This document shows, in pieces, positions 8,769 through 17,488 of a DNA stretch of 64,000 bases. Each line of letters starts with the position of its first letter. Position 1 is the stretch's first letter. The notes below the pieces were generated by a model. It was given only the letters and a program-made list of their open reading frames with translations. It was not told where the DNA came from and made no database searches. The DNA lies in contig JACJYP010000006.1 in the NCBI GenBank assembly GCA_020636045.1, positions 303,956-367,955 on the forward strand. Reading direction: 5' to 3'. The position numbers and the translations under genes are program-made. The stretch comes from Lewinellaceae bacterium (GTDB lineage Bacteria > Bacteroidota > Bacteroidia > Chitinophagales > Saprospiraceae).

Positions 8769-9749
8769 ATGGCAGCCCCGGGCTGCCAAAGCAGTTTTTG
8801 CCGCGTGAGCCACCGCGAACAATACACCCGTTTTTGCGCCACGGCGCCCGATATGCCGCTGTTCATGCAGCCCTGGTACCTCGACGCCGTATGCACGGAG
8901 GGCGCCTGGGATGTCGTCATGGTGGAACAGGCTGGCCGTATCGTAGCGGCATTGCCGTTTTTCCTGAAAAAAAAGTGGCACTGGCAATACGTAGCAATGC
9001 CGCCCCTGGCCCGCATGATGGGCCCCTACGTTTTGCCCGAATGGCGCAGCCCGCGCAAAGAAGTATCGCTGCTGGAAGCCCTGCTGAACGAATTGCCCGC
9101 TGACCTGGCAGCGTTCGAACAGGATTGCCATTACCAGTTTACCAACTGGCTGCCCTTTTACTGGCGCGGTTTCCGGCAAACCACCCGTTATTCCTACACC
9201 CTCGACATCACCGACCTGAACCTCGTTTGGGACAACATGGCTGCCGATTACCGCAACCAGAAGATCCCGAAGGCGCAGGAACTCCTCCAGGTGGAGCGAA
9301 AAGATGCGCTGCTCGACTTCCTCGACGTGCATGACCTGAGTTACGAGCGCAAAGGCCTGGACCCGCCCGTGACGCCCGAATTTATGACCCGGCTCGATGA
9401 AGCGCTTGCCGCAAAGGGTCAGCGCGCCATATTTTTCGCTACCGATCGCAGCAGCGCTGAAGTACATTCCGTGGCCTACCTGGCCTGGGACGCGCAAACG
9501 GCCTGGTATCTGATGGCCGGCGACGATCCTGCCCTGCGACAGTCCGGCGGCGGTGTCCTGATCGCCTGGGAAGCCATTCGCTACGCCCGGGAGGTGTTGA
9601 ATCTGCCGGTATTCGATTTTGCCGGGAGCATGATCCGTCCGGTCGAGCGCGTGCGGCGTCAATTCGGCGCCGTGCAAAAGCCCTACTTCCGGCTCCAGCG
9701 GGAATGGTCGCCGTTGTGGAAACTGGGCAAAGCCCTCTTGCGCTCGTAA
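8769..9749 (+). CDS. FemAB/BioF2-like GNAT-fold acyltransferase
   Basis: About 326 residues. The arrangement YLDAVC near the N-terminus, AALPFFLKKKWHWQYVAMPP, and a second half ending in SGGGVLIAWEAIRYAREV and FDFAGSM matches the CelD/BioF2-like (PF13480) acetyltransferase fold, related to FemABX aminoacyl transferases. Members modify cell-wall or polysaccharide precursors; the acceptor here is unknown. The start is uncertain. ATG 8769 lies in a palindromic stretch (8771-8787), and GTG 8805 (VSHREQYTRF) is an equally good or better choice. It stands alone, 195 bp before the VWA gene. Confidence 0.75.
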   Translation: MAAPGCQSSFCRVSHREQYTRFCATAPDMPLFMQPWYLDAVCTEGAWDVVMVEQAGRIVAALPFFLKKKWHWQYVAMPPLARMMGPYVLPEWRSPRKEVSLLEALLNELPADLAAFEQDCHYQFTNWLPFYWRGFRQTTRYSYTLDITDLNLVWDNMAADYRNQKIPKAQELLQVERKDALLDFLDVHDLSYERKGLDPPVTPEFMTRLDEALAAKGQRAIFFATDRSSAEVHSVAYLAWDAQTAWYLMAGDDPALRQSGGGVLIAWEAIRYAREVLNLPVFDFAGSMIRPVERVRRQFGAVQKPYFRLQREWSPLWKLGKALLRS

Positions 9750-9944
9750 GCATGCCGCTTCGCAGCCGAAAAATTTTTTGAAAGTCTTTTGTGCAATGTT
9801 CCGCTTTGCAGGCATCCCTTTGCCCGTACCGTTTATCCTGAAAGTGGTTTGGGTGATTGATGCCGGGCAAAAGCACGATGCCCGGGACAGACTTTTCACC
9901 GGCATTACATTCAAACAACTTCCTGCAAACCAAACCTGAACTTT

Positions 9945-12005
9945 ATGAAAGTCATCCTCTTCCTTAGCTCCGCATGCCTGGCGCTTGCCTCTTTCTTTTC
10001 TACGGTCGAAAAAACGGCGCTGAGCGGCACCGTAACTTCGGAAACCGGCGAAGCACTCATCGGTGCGACTGTATCCGTTATGAAAGACAAGGCTGCCCTG
10101 CAAACCGTTATCACCGATGTTTCGGGCAAATACCGCCTGGAACTTGATTCGGGGATCTACGAAATCGCATTTTCCTATACCGGCTACGCCACGCGGCGCA
10201 TTCTGAACGTGCCTGTGATCCCTGGCCGGGAGAATAGCCTGGATGTCCGGCTCGAACCTGCCGCTATGCTTGACGAAGTAGTGGTAATTGGCTATTCATC
10301 TCCCCACCTCATAAAAGGCGCTTCTTCACTTTATGGCAGCGGGCGTGGCGCTGCCACGGCAGATAAAAGGACCGCTGCGGCACCGGATGCAAAAGTCAGG
10401 AGTGAATACATGAAGCGCGACCGGGAAGTGTCGGCCGCTACCCACGTATCCAAACCGAAACCTGCGGAAGTCCCCAAGACCGAACCCACGATTGCAGCCC
10501 CGCCCCCGCCCGCTGACTACGACGAGGTGGTCATCGATGGCGAAACGAAAAAGGTGCGCATCGTTTTCTCTCCCGAAACCTATGAAGAAGTGATTGAGAT
10601 CGTGGACGAAACGGAAGATGATGCGAAAGCAAAAGAGATGCCCGCTCCGCCGGATGAGGGCCCGGGTGGAATGGTCAAGCCAAGGGCCGGACTGCTCACT
10701 GCCGGCGAATGGAACGACCTGCACAACTGGAACCGCCACTGGACTGATCTGCTTGCCGACGGCGAGATCGACGAATACCAGAACATGTACGGCTTTTACC
10801 CCAAACAACGCTACACGGTGATGCTGACCAACCAGCATGACGTGCCCATCGCGGACGTCGTGGTGCAACTCCGGTCGGCAGGTGCAACCCTGTGGGAAGC
10901 GCGCACCGACAACACTGGCAAGGCGGAACTCTGGGCCGGTCTGTTTGACCGGGCCGAAGCCACCGGCCTGGAGATCAGCGCAGTTGTGGATGGCGCCACA
11001 CACGAATTCGGCGCCCCCAAACCCGCCAAAGAGGGCATCAACCGCTTCAGTATCGAAGCGGAATGCACTGCTCCCCGCAACGTCGATATCGTGTGGGCGG
11101 TGGATGCTACAGGCAGCATGGGCGACGAACTGGAATACCTGAAAACGGAATTGCTCGACGTGATCGGCCGTGCCAAGGGCCGCAATCCCGAACTTTCGTT
11201 CCGCATGGGTACGGTTTTTTACCGCGACGTTACCGACGCCTATATCACCAAAAGCAGCGGCCTGTCGTACGACATCGCCAAAACCGTCGATTTTATCGGA
11301 AAGCAATCTGCCGATGGCGGCGGCGACTACCCCGAAGCCGTACACAGCGCCCTGGAAGAGGCCATCTTCAACCAGCGCTGGAGCGAACACGCCATCGCGC
11401 GCATCTGTTTTCTGGTGCTCGACGCCAGCCCCCACCGCAGCCCCGAGGTAAACGCCAGCCTGCAAAAGAGCATCCGGGAAGCGGCGCGTCTCGGCATCCG
11501 CATCGTGCCGGTGACGGCAAGCGGCATACAGAAAGACACCGAATTCCTGATGAAGTTTTTCGGACTCGCCACCAACGGCACCTATGTATTCCTCACCGAC
11601 CACTCGGGTATCGGCGGCAAACACCTGGAGCCGACCACCGACGAGTACAAAGTGGAGCCGCTCAATGAATTACTTGTTCGCCTGATCGCCGAATATACCG
11701 GCATCGAAACCTGCGAAGGAAAACTCCAGATACGTTTCGAGGGCGACCCGCAGCAGCAGGGAGAGCCCTGGCAGGCCTTGTATTATCCCAACCCTGCCAG
11801 CACCCAATTTACCCTTGAACTGCCCTTCGATGTGAATTCCGTGACCATCTACGACTCTGAAGGCAAGGCTGTGCGCAAACTGGAAAAACCCGCCGCCGGC
11901 CAGCACGCTGTGATCGTGAGCGACCTGTCGGAGGGCTTTTATACCATCCGCATCCTGAAAGACGGACAAATGCAGAGCGGAAAACTGGTGGTGGTGCGGG
12001 CCTGA
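9945..12005 (+). CDS. VWA-domain protein with CarboxypepD_reg head and T9SS tail
   Basis: 686 residues. A signal peptide (MKVILFLSSACLALASFFS) precedes a carboxypeptidase-regulatory-like domain (residues ~25-110: SGTVTSETGEALIGATV, then FSYTGYATRR) ending in LDEVVVIGY. That junction is typical of SusC/RagA receptors, although no barrel follows here. A charged linker, a second beta-sandwich (~280-350) and a von Willebrand A domain follow; the MIDAS motif is D387-A-T-G-S391, with a later DASPHRS segment. The C-terminus (YYPNPASTQFTLELP onward, ending GKLVVVRA) is a type A T9SS sorting domain. The protein should be secreted and surface-attached, probably binding metal and a partner protein. Ligand unknown. 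Confidence 0.85.
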   Translation: MKVILFLSSACLALASFFSTVEKTALSGTVTSETGEALIGATVSVMKDKAALQTVITDVSGKYRLELDSGIYEIAFSYTGYATRRILNVPVIPGRENSLDVRLEPAAMLDEVVVIGYSSPHLIKGASSLYGSGRGAATADKRTAAAPDAKVRSEYMKRDREVSAATHVSKPKPAEVPKTEPTIAAPPPPADYDEVVIDGETKKVRIVFSPETYEEVIEIVDETEDDAKAKEMPAPPDEGPGGMVKPRAGLLTAGEWNDLHNWNRHWTDLLADGEIDEYQNMYGFYPKQRYTVMLTNQHDVPIADVVVQLRSAGATLWEARTDNTGKAELWAGLFDRAEATGLEISAVVDGATHEFGAPKPAKEGINRFSIEAECTAPRNVDIVWAVDATGSMGDELEYLKTELLDVIGRAKGRNPELSFRMGTVFYRDVTDAYITKSSGLSYDIAKTVDFIGKQSADGGGDYPEAVHSALEEAIFNQRWSEHAIARICFLVLDASPHRSPEVNASLQKSIREAARLGIRIVPVTASGIQKDTEFLMKFFGLATNGTYVFLTDHSGIGGKHLEPTTDEYKVEPLNELLVRLIAEYTGIETCEGKLQIRFEGDPQQQGEPWQALYYPNPASTQFTLELPFDVNSVTIYDSEGKAVRKLEKPAAGQHAVIVSDLSEGFYTIRILKDGQMQSGKLVVVRA

Positions 12006-12021
12006 ACGGTAGCGATGGCGA

Positions 12022-12029
12022 TACCTTTG
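12022..12029 (+). promoter_or_regulatory. TACCTTTG (-7-like) element
   Basis: TACCTTTG matches the Bacteroidota -7 consensus TAnnTTTG and lies 4 nt upstream of the ATG of the CAT-like gene. If functional, the transcript would start at or just after the start codon, so it is either a leaderless arrangement or a chance match. Confidence 0.3.
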
Positions 12030-12033
12030 TCGC

Positions 12034-12660
12034 ATGCTTACCCTGTTCGACACAACGACGTGGAACCGCCGTTCCACATATGAGTTTTTTAAAAATTACG
12101 ACGATCCCTTTTTCAATATCACCGCTACGGTGGATGTGACGACCCTGCAACGCCGTTGCATGGAGGAAAAGGGATCGTTTTTTATTGAAAGTTTGTATTG
12201 CTCGTTGCGCGCCGCCAACGAAACCGAAGCATTTCGCCTGCGCCTGGCCGACGACCGTGTACTGCTGTACGATACCATCCATGCCGGCGCCACGGTACTG
12301 CTTACGGACGAGACGTTCCGGTTCTGCTATTTCGATTACCGGCCGGAGCGGCCGCAATTTATTGCCGAAGCGCAGGTTTGCATTGAGCAGGCGATGAACA
12401 GCCCGGCCCTCGACCCGCGCGACGAGGCGATCGACCTGATCCATTATTCGGTGATCCCCTGGGTGTCGTTTACGGGCTTTAAACATGCCCGGCGCTGGAT
12501 CAAAGGTGATTCGGTGCCCAAGATCGTGTTCGGGAAATACTTCGCTTCCGGCGACCGGCTACTGATGCCCGTATCGGTAGAGGTGCACCATGCGCTGATG
12601 GACGGTCTGCACGCAGGGCGCTTTTTCGGGCGCTTTCAGCAGGTATTAGAGGAGGGGTAA
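12034..12660 (+). CDS. chloramphenicol acetyltransferase-like protein
   Basis: 208 residues, close to the ~215 of type A CAT enzymes, which acetylate chloramphenicol with acetyl-CoA. The catalytic signature is present as HHALMDG, with His186 equivalent to the general base and Asp190 to its structural partner. The substrate-site segment PWVSFT (residues 142-147) and the N-terminal WNRRSTYEFF, equivalent to the conserved Arg/Trp region, are also visible. Chromosomal CAT-like proteins are common in Bacteroidota, and many have no proven role in resistance, so the substrate is uncertain. It ends just before a palindromic repeat cluster and is convergent with the aminotransferase gene. Confidence 0.85.
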   Translation: MLTLFDTTTWNRRSTYEFFKNYDDPFFNITATVDVTTLQRRCMEEKGSFFIESLYCSLRAANETEAFRLRLADDRVLLYDTIHAGATVLLTDETFRFCYFDYRPERPQFIAEAQVCIEQAMNSPALDPRDEAIDLIHYSVIPWVSFTGFKHARRWIKGDSVPKIVFGKYFASGDRLLMPVSVEVHHALMDGLHAGRFFGRFQQVLEEG

Positions 12661-12676
12661 CTGTAGGAGCAGTGAT

Positions 12677-12764
12677 CCAACCAGGGGTTGGCGTTACTTT
12701 TTCCAACCAGAGGTTGGAATCACTTTACTTTTTCCAGCCAGATCTTGGAGCCACAATGGCGTTA
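12677..12764. repeat. cluster of three CCAACC-n3-GGTTGG palindromes
   Basis: Three 15-bp palindromic units lie at 12677-12691 (CCAACCAGGGGTTGG), 12703-12717 (CCAACCAGAGGTTGG) and 12734-12748 (degenerate, CCAGCCAGATCTTGG), separated by T-rich spacers. GGCGTTAC follows the first unit and recurs at the end, where it supplies the TAA stop of the minus-strand aminotransferase. Related units are at 14234-14248 and 19930-19944. They may double as a bidirectional terminator between convergent genes. Confidence 0.75.
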
Positions 12765-13907
12765 CTGCACGCGTTCCAGCAACTTCCCTGCTTTTTCAAG
12801 CAGGTCTTCCGTTTTGGCGAAACAAAAGCGGATCACCCGGTCGTCGCGGCCGTCGGAATGAAAGGAAGATACGGGAATGGCCGCTACGCCGTACTCGGTC
12901 GTCAGGCGCTTGCAGAACGCCAGGTCGGGCTCATCGCTGATCTCGGAGTAATCGAACAATTGAAAATAGGTGCCTTTGCAGGGCAGCGGCCGGAATCGTG
13001 TGCCGGACATCGCCTGTATGAAAAAGTCGCGTTTTTGCTGGTAAAAGTCGGGCAAGCCGAGGTATTCGGCCGGGTCGGCCATAAAATCGGCAAACGCCGC
13101 CTGCATAGGGTGGTTGGCGGAAAATACGTTGAACTGGTGCACTTTGCGGAACTCGCGGGTCAGGTCGGGCGGCGCCACGCAATAACCTGTTTTCCAGCCG
13201 GTATTATGGTATGTTTTTCCAAAAGAGTAGATGGCAAGGGTGCGGGCGTACAAATCCGGGTAGCACAATGCGGAGGCGTGCGGCTCGCCATCGTATATCA
13301 GGTGTTCGTACACCTCGTCGCTCATCAGCAGCGCGTCGGTGCCGCGCAACATGTCGTTGATGGCCTGCATATCGGCGTCGCGCAGGATGGTGCCGGTGGG
13401 GTTTTGCGGCGTGTTGATACATAACATGCGCGTGCGCGGCGTGATCAGCCGCGCCACGGCCGCCCAATCCACCCGGTAGTCGGGTGCGGAAAGGCTGTGG
13501 ATGACCGGCACGCCACCCACCGTTTCCACGGAAGGCCGGTACGAGTCGTAACAGGGTTCGAGCAGGATCACTTCGTCGCCCGGACGCACGAAAGCCGCGA
13601 TGGCGCAAAAGATGGCCTGGGTGCCGCCGGCGGTGACGGTGATTTCCGTCTCCGGATCAACCTGTACGCCGTACATATGTTCGATCTTTTCAGCGATGCG
13701 TGTGCGCAGCAGCGGTACGCCCGGCATGGGCGAATACTGATTGTCGCCGCGCGCCATGTGTTCTGTGACAAGCCGCTGCAGGCGCTCGGAAGGATTGAAG
13801 TTGGGAAAGCCTTGTGAAAGATTGATGGCGCCGACCTGGTTGGCCAGGCCCGACATCACGGTAAAGATGGTGGTGCCCACGTTGGGCAATTTGGACTTTA
13901 TTTGCAT
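12762..13907 (-). CDS. class I/II PLP aminotransferase (methionine/kynurenine type)
   Basis: 381 residues of fold-type I aminotransferase, closest in motif pattern to methionine:2-oxo acid aminotransferase YbdL and kynurenine/glutamine transaminases. Visible signatures are INLSQGFPNF near residue 28, TAGGTQAIF (cofactor phosphate site), NTPQNPTG at 165-172, SDEVYEHLIY (PLP-contacting Asp/Tyr) and SFGKTYHNTGWK, in which Lys231 should form the Schiff base. The family uses methionine, aromatic amino acids or kynurenine. It is convergent with the CAT gene, and its stop lies in the repeat cluster. A TACCTTTG element lies on the minus strand at 13937-13944, 30 bp upstream. Confidence 0.9.
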   Translation of the reverse strand: MQIKSKLPNVGTTIFTVMSGLANQVGAINLSQGFPNFNPSERLQRLVTEHMARGDNQYSPMPGVPLLRTRIAEKIEHMYGVQVDPETEITVTAGGTQAIFCAIAAFVRPGDEVILLEPCYDSYRPSVETVGGVPVIHSLSAPDYRVDWAAVARLITPRTRMLCINTPQNPTGTILRDADMQAINDMLRGTDALLMSDEVYEHLIYDGEPHASALCYPDLYARTLAIYSFGKTYHNTGWKTGYCVAPPDLTREFRKVHQFNVFSANHPMQAAFADFMADPAEYLGLPDFYQQKRDFFIQAMSGTRFRPLPCKGTYFQLFDYSEISDEPDLAFCKRLTTEYGVAAIPVSSFHSDGRDDRVIRFCFAKTEDLLEKAGKLLERVQ

Positions 13908-13936
13908 GGTTGGGCGGTGTCAGGTTGTTGACAGCC

Positions 13937-13944
13937 CAAAGGTA
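13937..13944 (-). promoter_or_regulatory. TACCTTTG (-7-like) element before the aminotransferase
   Basis: The reverse complement reads TACCTTTG, matching TAnnTTTG. It lies about 30 bp upstream of the aminotransferase ATG and downstream of the pterin dehydratase stop, so the aminotransferase may have its own promoter. No good -33 element is seen. Confidence 0.4.
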
Positions 13945-13978
13945 AAAACCCTGCGGTTTTTGTCGCCGCCTCCGGCGC

Positions 13979-14221
13979 CTACCGGTATTTTTCGTAGATA
14001 CCGTCGATCACGGAGGCCAGTTTCCGATCTTTATCTGTGACGATATTGCCCGCATCGTGGGTCGTGAGTTGTATTTCCACCGTATTCCAGACATTGCTCC
14101 AGTTGGGATGGTGGTTTTGTTTTTCAGCATGCAGGGCCACTTCGGTCATAAAGGCGAATGCCTCGGCGAAGTCCTTGAACTGAAAGTTGCGTTGCAGGCG
14201 ATTTTTTTCTTCGTGCCACAT
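13979..14221 (-). CDS. 4a-hydroxytetrahydrobiopterin dehydratase (pterin carbinolamine dehydratase)
   Basis: 80 residues from the ATG at 14221 (MWHEEKNRLQRNFQFKDF). The frame stays open to 14290, but the extra codons are the palindromic repeat at 14234-14248 and are unlikely to be translated. The signature HHPNWSNVWNTVEIQL, followed by HDAGNIVTDKD, is the PCD/DCoH active-site region with the conserved His-His and the later His. The enzyme dehydrates 4a-hydroxytetrahydropterin formed by aromatic amino acid hydroxylases. No hydroxylase gene is in the window. It lies 71 bp upstream of the aminotransferase on the same strand. Confidence 0.9.
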   Translation of the reverse strand: MWHEEKNRLQRNFQFKDFAEAFAFMTEVALHAEKQNHHPNWSNVWNTVEIQLTTHDAGNIVTDKDRKLASVIDGIYEKYR

Positions 14222-14233
14222 AATAAAGTAAAA

Positions 14234-14312
14234 CCAACCTCTGGTTGGTGAATCTGGTTGGTGAAAACTAACCCAAAGTCCATTGCTCAACCGGAGCCCG
14301 GTATTACAATAG
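14234..14312. repeat. CCAACC-type palindrome copy 2
   Basis: CCAACCTCTGGTTGG at 14234-14248, a degraded second TCTGGTTGG unit at 14253-14262, and CAACCGGAGCCCGGTATTACAAT at about 14288-14310 (the tail resembles the GTTAC part of the other copies). It sits immediately upstream of the pterin dehydratase start, in the divergent gap before the T9SS protein gene. Confidence 0.65.
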
Positions 14313-14443
14313 CCCGACCGGCGAAAAGTTTATCAACGATCGTGAAAAGTATTCCTGCGAGCAAGAATTCCATCTTTTTTTGCACCTTAGGGTATTATTC
14401 AGACACACCCTAGTGTATCTTTCCAGTAAAAATCCGGTTTCCC

Positions 14444-15370
14444 ATGCTATCCCGTCTCATTGTTTGCCTGTTTCTGCTATCCGCACAAATTACACACGCC
14501 CAGAGCTGGTTCGATGAAAATCCCCAGTGGATAAACGATTTCAGTTTCGGTTTCGCCGGCAGCGGCTACGAGTACGTATCGCCCGAAGGCGATACGGTAT
14601 TGCTGGGAAAACCCGCGATAAAAATCCGGCGCCTGCGAGAAATGAATTCCGGCATGTTGAATTCGGAAATACGCGTCGTATGGCAAAGCGGCGATACGAT
14701 CAGGGCCTGGCACGAACAGAAAAACGATTTTTTTACCCTGTACAATTTTTCGCTTGCGGCCGGCGATACGGTGGACGTACGCTATCATTTCAGCAATGCC
14801 GGCAGCAGCAAGTATGTCGTGCAGGATACCGGTACGATGCTGATCGATGGCCGCCCCTTCCGGTTTCAGGATGTGCAGTGGATCACCGGTGTCAGCACGT
14901 ACCATTGCAATGCCCGTATTATCGAAAAAATAGGCATGGTGAACGGCACCTGTGTCAACACCCAACAGATGCAGAGCTATCCGGACGGCCACCATTTTTT
15001 TATCGACGACCCCAACCAGGCCGCTGTGGACGGTCCGGCGTGGTTCCTCTGCCGCTACCGGAACGACTCCATCGAGTATAAAGAATCTTCAATTGCATGC
15101 GATGCCCTGACCGCGGTTAAGACGCCTGTCGCGGCCGGCCCGGCCTACCGGCTGGTTCCCAACCCTTTTGCGGGCGATGTCTTCATCGAAACCCGGAACG
15201 CCGCCACTGTAGAAGCCTGGCGGGTGTACGACGCTGCCGGTCATCTGCTGATGACTTCGGGTGGAGGTGCTGCAAATGTGATCCGGGCAGCGGAGTTGCC
15301 ACCCGGATTTTATCTCGTAGAGGTAAGCGGCTCCGCCGGACGCGCCTTTTTGCGGGCCGTCAGGCAGTAG
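14444..15370 (+). CDS. T9SS type A sorted secreted protein, unknown function
   Basis: 308 residues. A signal peptide (MLSRLIVCLFLLSAQITHAQ) is followed by ~210 residues of unrecognised extracellular beta-rich sequence with several Cys (HCNARI, NGTCVN, CRYRND). The C-terminal ~75 residues form a type A sorting domain: YRLVPNPFAGDVFIE, then VYDAAGHLLM, then LPPGFYLVEV. The protein should cross the outer membrane by the type IX system and lose its C-terminal domain. It has no visible catalytic motif. It is convergent with the SRPBCC gene, with only 5 bp between stops. Confidence 0.8.
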   Translation: MLSRLIVCLFLLSAQITHAQSWFDENPQWINDFSFGFAGSGYEYVSPEGDTVLLGKPAIKIRRLREMNSGMLNSEIRVVWQSGDTIRAWHEQKNDFFTLYNFSLAAGDTVDVRYHFSNAGSSKYVVQDTGTMLIDGRPFRFQDVQWITGVSTYHCNARIIEKIGMVNGTCVNTQQMQSYPDGHHFFIDDPNQAAVDGPAWFLCRYRNDSIEYKESSIACDALTAVKTPVAAGPAYRLVPNPFAGDVFIETRNAATVEAWRVYDAAGHLLMTSGGGAANVIRAAELPPGFYLVEVSGSAGRAFLRAVRQ

Positions 15371-15375
15371 CCCTG

Positions 15376-15957
15376 TTACAAAACTTTGTTGTTCAGGATA
15401 TTGTGCGGAAAGGTCGGCCCCGGTGGCGTCGGTACCTGCGGCACGCCCCGCCGGCGCAGCAATTCCAGTTGAAGGCTTTCCAGGCCCTTTCGCATAGCCC
15501 ATTCGTGGTTGGCGGAAAACACAGGGCGCAGCAACCACGACAGTTTTTTCAGCAATGGCTTTTCGGCAGAGATCTTCCAGTCGTAACTGACGTGGCATGT
15601 TTCGTCGTTTTGTTCGAAATGCCAGATGCCCGTACCGGCAAAATCGCCGATGGCGCGCAGCGAAAATCCCGTCGGGAAAGTGGCGCTCGTCACGATGAAT
15701 TCCCAGCGGAGCGTATATGGCAGCCAGCCTTTGGTGTACAATGCGACGCATTTGCCGACACCGCCGGGCTGCCCTTTTTCCAGCACTTTTACGTCGAGGT
15801 ACACAGAAGGCCACCACTCAGGAAGCCGTTCTACTTCTTCCAGAATGCGGTACACCTCTTCACATGTAGCCTGCAGGCGCCAGTTGGTAATGAAGTGATA
15901 GGCATCATCCTTCACCGCACTTGCGGCTTCCTGTGTTTTGCGGGGATCGGTGTCCAT
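15376..15957 (-). CDS. SRPBCC (START-like) family protein
   Basis: 193 residues with the helix-grip pattern of polyketide-cyclase/dehydrase-like SRPBCC proteins: the opening FITNWRLQATCEEVYRILEE and RLPEWWPSVYLDVKVLEKG, a central set of strands (YTLRWEFIVTSATFPTGFSL), and a long C-terminal helix. The family binds hydrophobic ligands in a deep cavity; the ligand here is unknown. It is cytoplasmic, with no signal peptide. It lies 18 bp downstream of the MFS transporter on the same strand and is probably in one operon with it. Confidence 0.8.
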   Translation of the reverse strand: MDTDPRKTQEAASAVKDDAYHFITNWRLQATCEEVYRILEEVERLPEWWPSVYLDVKVLEKGQPGGVGKCVALYTKGWLPYTLRWEFIVTSATFPTGFSLRAIGDFAGTGIWHFEQNDETCHVSYDWKISAEKPLLKKLSWLLRPVFSANHEWAMRKGLESLQLELLRRRGVPQVPTPPGPTFPHNILNNKVL

Positions 15958-15975
15958 GATGCTTCGTTTGATCGG

Positions 15976-17202
15976 TCAGGCCGCCGCTGCGGTCTCGTGT
16001 TTCCGGCCGCGGATGTAAAACCACAGCAATCCGAACGCGAGCACGAGAAAGATCGGCAGCAGGTTGATGCTGCTCAGCACGCTTTGCCCCGCTTCCAGTT
16101 CTATGCGTTCGGGTACCATGCCTTCCGATGCCAGCCGCGCTTTTTCCGTATCGAGTTTCGGCCCGATGAAGAAGGTCTGGAAGGCCCAGTTGCCAAACAT
16201 GCCTACGCCACCCATCAGCGACATGCCGAGGGCGCCGCTTTTGGGAATGTACTCATTTACAAAACCCAGCATAGTGGGCCAGAAATAACATACACCCAGC
16301 GCAAAAATGATCGCTGCTGCGTATAGAGCCGGTCCTTCGGTGGTGCGCAGCATGTACACGCCCAGAACGGAGAGTACGGCCGACATGAGCAGAACACCCG
16401 AGGGGTTGAGCCGGTGAATGATGGGTTCGCCGAAATAGCGCCCCGCAGCCATGATCCCGTTCACCATGGCCAGGATCAGCAGGGCATTGGCGCCCGCATG
16501 GCCCAGCAATTTGTCGATCCACTGCGTGGTGCTGAGTTCGGTGTTGGCTGTGAAAAACATGCAGACGGCCATGAACAGGAATAGCGGCGACACGACTGCC
16601 TTGAACATTTCAGCCGTGGACACGCCGGAATCGACCCGCTCGGTGCGCGGAAAACCCTGCCCCCAGAACATCCAGCCGTAGGCTAGTGTGGGGATCAGAA
16701 TGGTAGCCACCTGGAGTTGCCACCCCATGCCTGCCGAGGTCATGACAGATGACAGCAACGCGCCGATCACGATACCGCCCGGAAACCACACGTGGAATTT
16801 ATTGAGCATGGCCGTTTTGTTTTTGGGATACATGGATGCCACCAGGGGATTGCAGACCGCTTCCACCATGCCGTTGGCGAATCCGACCAGGAAGGTTGAA
16901 ATAAAAAGGGACCAGAATCCGCCTGCCAGAATCGTCATGACCAGGCCGAGCAGGTGCGCGCCGAAGGCTACCCACATCAGGCGTTTCATACCCACCTGAT
17001 CGACGATAAAACCGCCGAGGGTAGTGGCCACCGGAAAGCCGAAAAAGGCCATGCCCGTGATCCAGCCCAGTTGGGTGTCGGAAAGGTTGAATTCTTCGCC
17101 AAGCGGCCCGAGCATGCCGGCGCGAATGGCAAAAGTCATGGAGGTGACGGTCAGCGCCATGCAGGACGCGTTGAATAGACGCGAAGGGTTGATGTTGCTC
17201 AT
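15976..17202 (-). CDS. MFS transporter, sugar-type
   Basis: A 408-residue protein with 12 predicted helices. Signatures are FAIRAGMLGPLGEEFNLSD after TM1, the GFIVDQVGMKRLMW motif A between TM2 and TM3, the NKFHVWFPGG segment, and a second-half loop, FGEPIIHRLNPSGVL. The layout resembles FucP/NagP-like sugar MFS proteins of Bacteroidota. The substrate is not determinable. The start ATG at 17202 begins MSNINPSRLFNASC. A terminator-like hairpin lies 50 bp upstream of the start. The SRPBCC gene follows after 18 bp. Confidence 0.85.
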   Translation of the reverse strand: MSNINPSRLFNASCMALTVTSMTFAIRAGMLGPLGEEFNLSDTQLGWITGMAFFGFPVATTLGGFIVDQVGMKRLMWVAFGAHLLGLVMTILAGGFWSLFISTFLVGFANGMVEAVCNPLVASMYPKNKTAMLNKFHVWFPGGIVIGALLSSVMTSAGMGWQLQVATILIPTLAYGWMFWGQGFPRTERVDSGVSTAEMFKAVVSPLFLFMAVCMFFTANTELSTTQWIDKLLGHAGANALLILAMVNGIMAAGRYFGEPIIHRLNPSGVLLMSAVLSVLGVYMLRTTEGPALYAAAIIFALGVCYFWPTMLGFVNEYIPKSGALGMSLMGGVGMFGNWAFQTFFIGPKLDTEKARLASEGMVPERIELEAGQSVLSSINLLPIFLVLAFGLLWFYIRGRKHETAAAA

Positions 17203-17251
17203 GAGTATATCAGATGCTTTTCGAATTGAAATGAAGAACGGTCAAATGTAG

Positions 17252-17287
17252 AAAAGCCCGAATCATTCCCGGATGATTTGGGCTTTT
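17252..17287. terminator. terminator-like hairpin in a divergent gap
   Basis: The stem AAAAGCCC-G-AATCAT (17252-17266) pairs with ATGATT-T-GGGCTTTT (17273-17287) across a 6-nt loop and is followed by TTTGC (plus) or TTTTCTA (minus). It lies between divergently transcribed genes, where no transcript should end, so it may be a leader attenuator of the MFS gene. Confidence 0.5.
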
Positions 17288-17488
17288 TGCTTTTTAAAAT
17301 TTTACGCCCTGCGGAAAAAGCCGTGGAGCACATGTGCATTGTTCTGACTCCGGCATCTGCACAGTTTATTTGTTTTGTTTAATTTTTACATTTATATTTC
17401 CTGTAAATGTTAAACAAAAGGCGCTCGTGGTCGTTAAAAGCGACGTTACTACAAACAAATCACTGATTACAAAACAACATTCCACGTC

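Noticed and set aside
12672..13424. 250-codon plus-strand frame opposite the aminotransferase
   Set aside because: Antisense shadow starting inside the palindromic repeat cluster.
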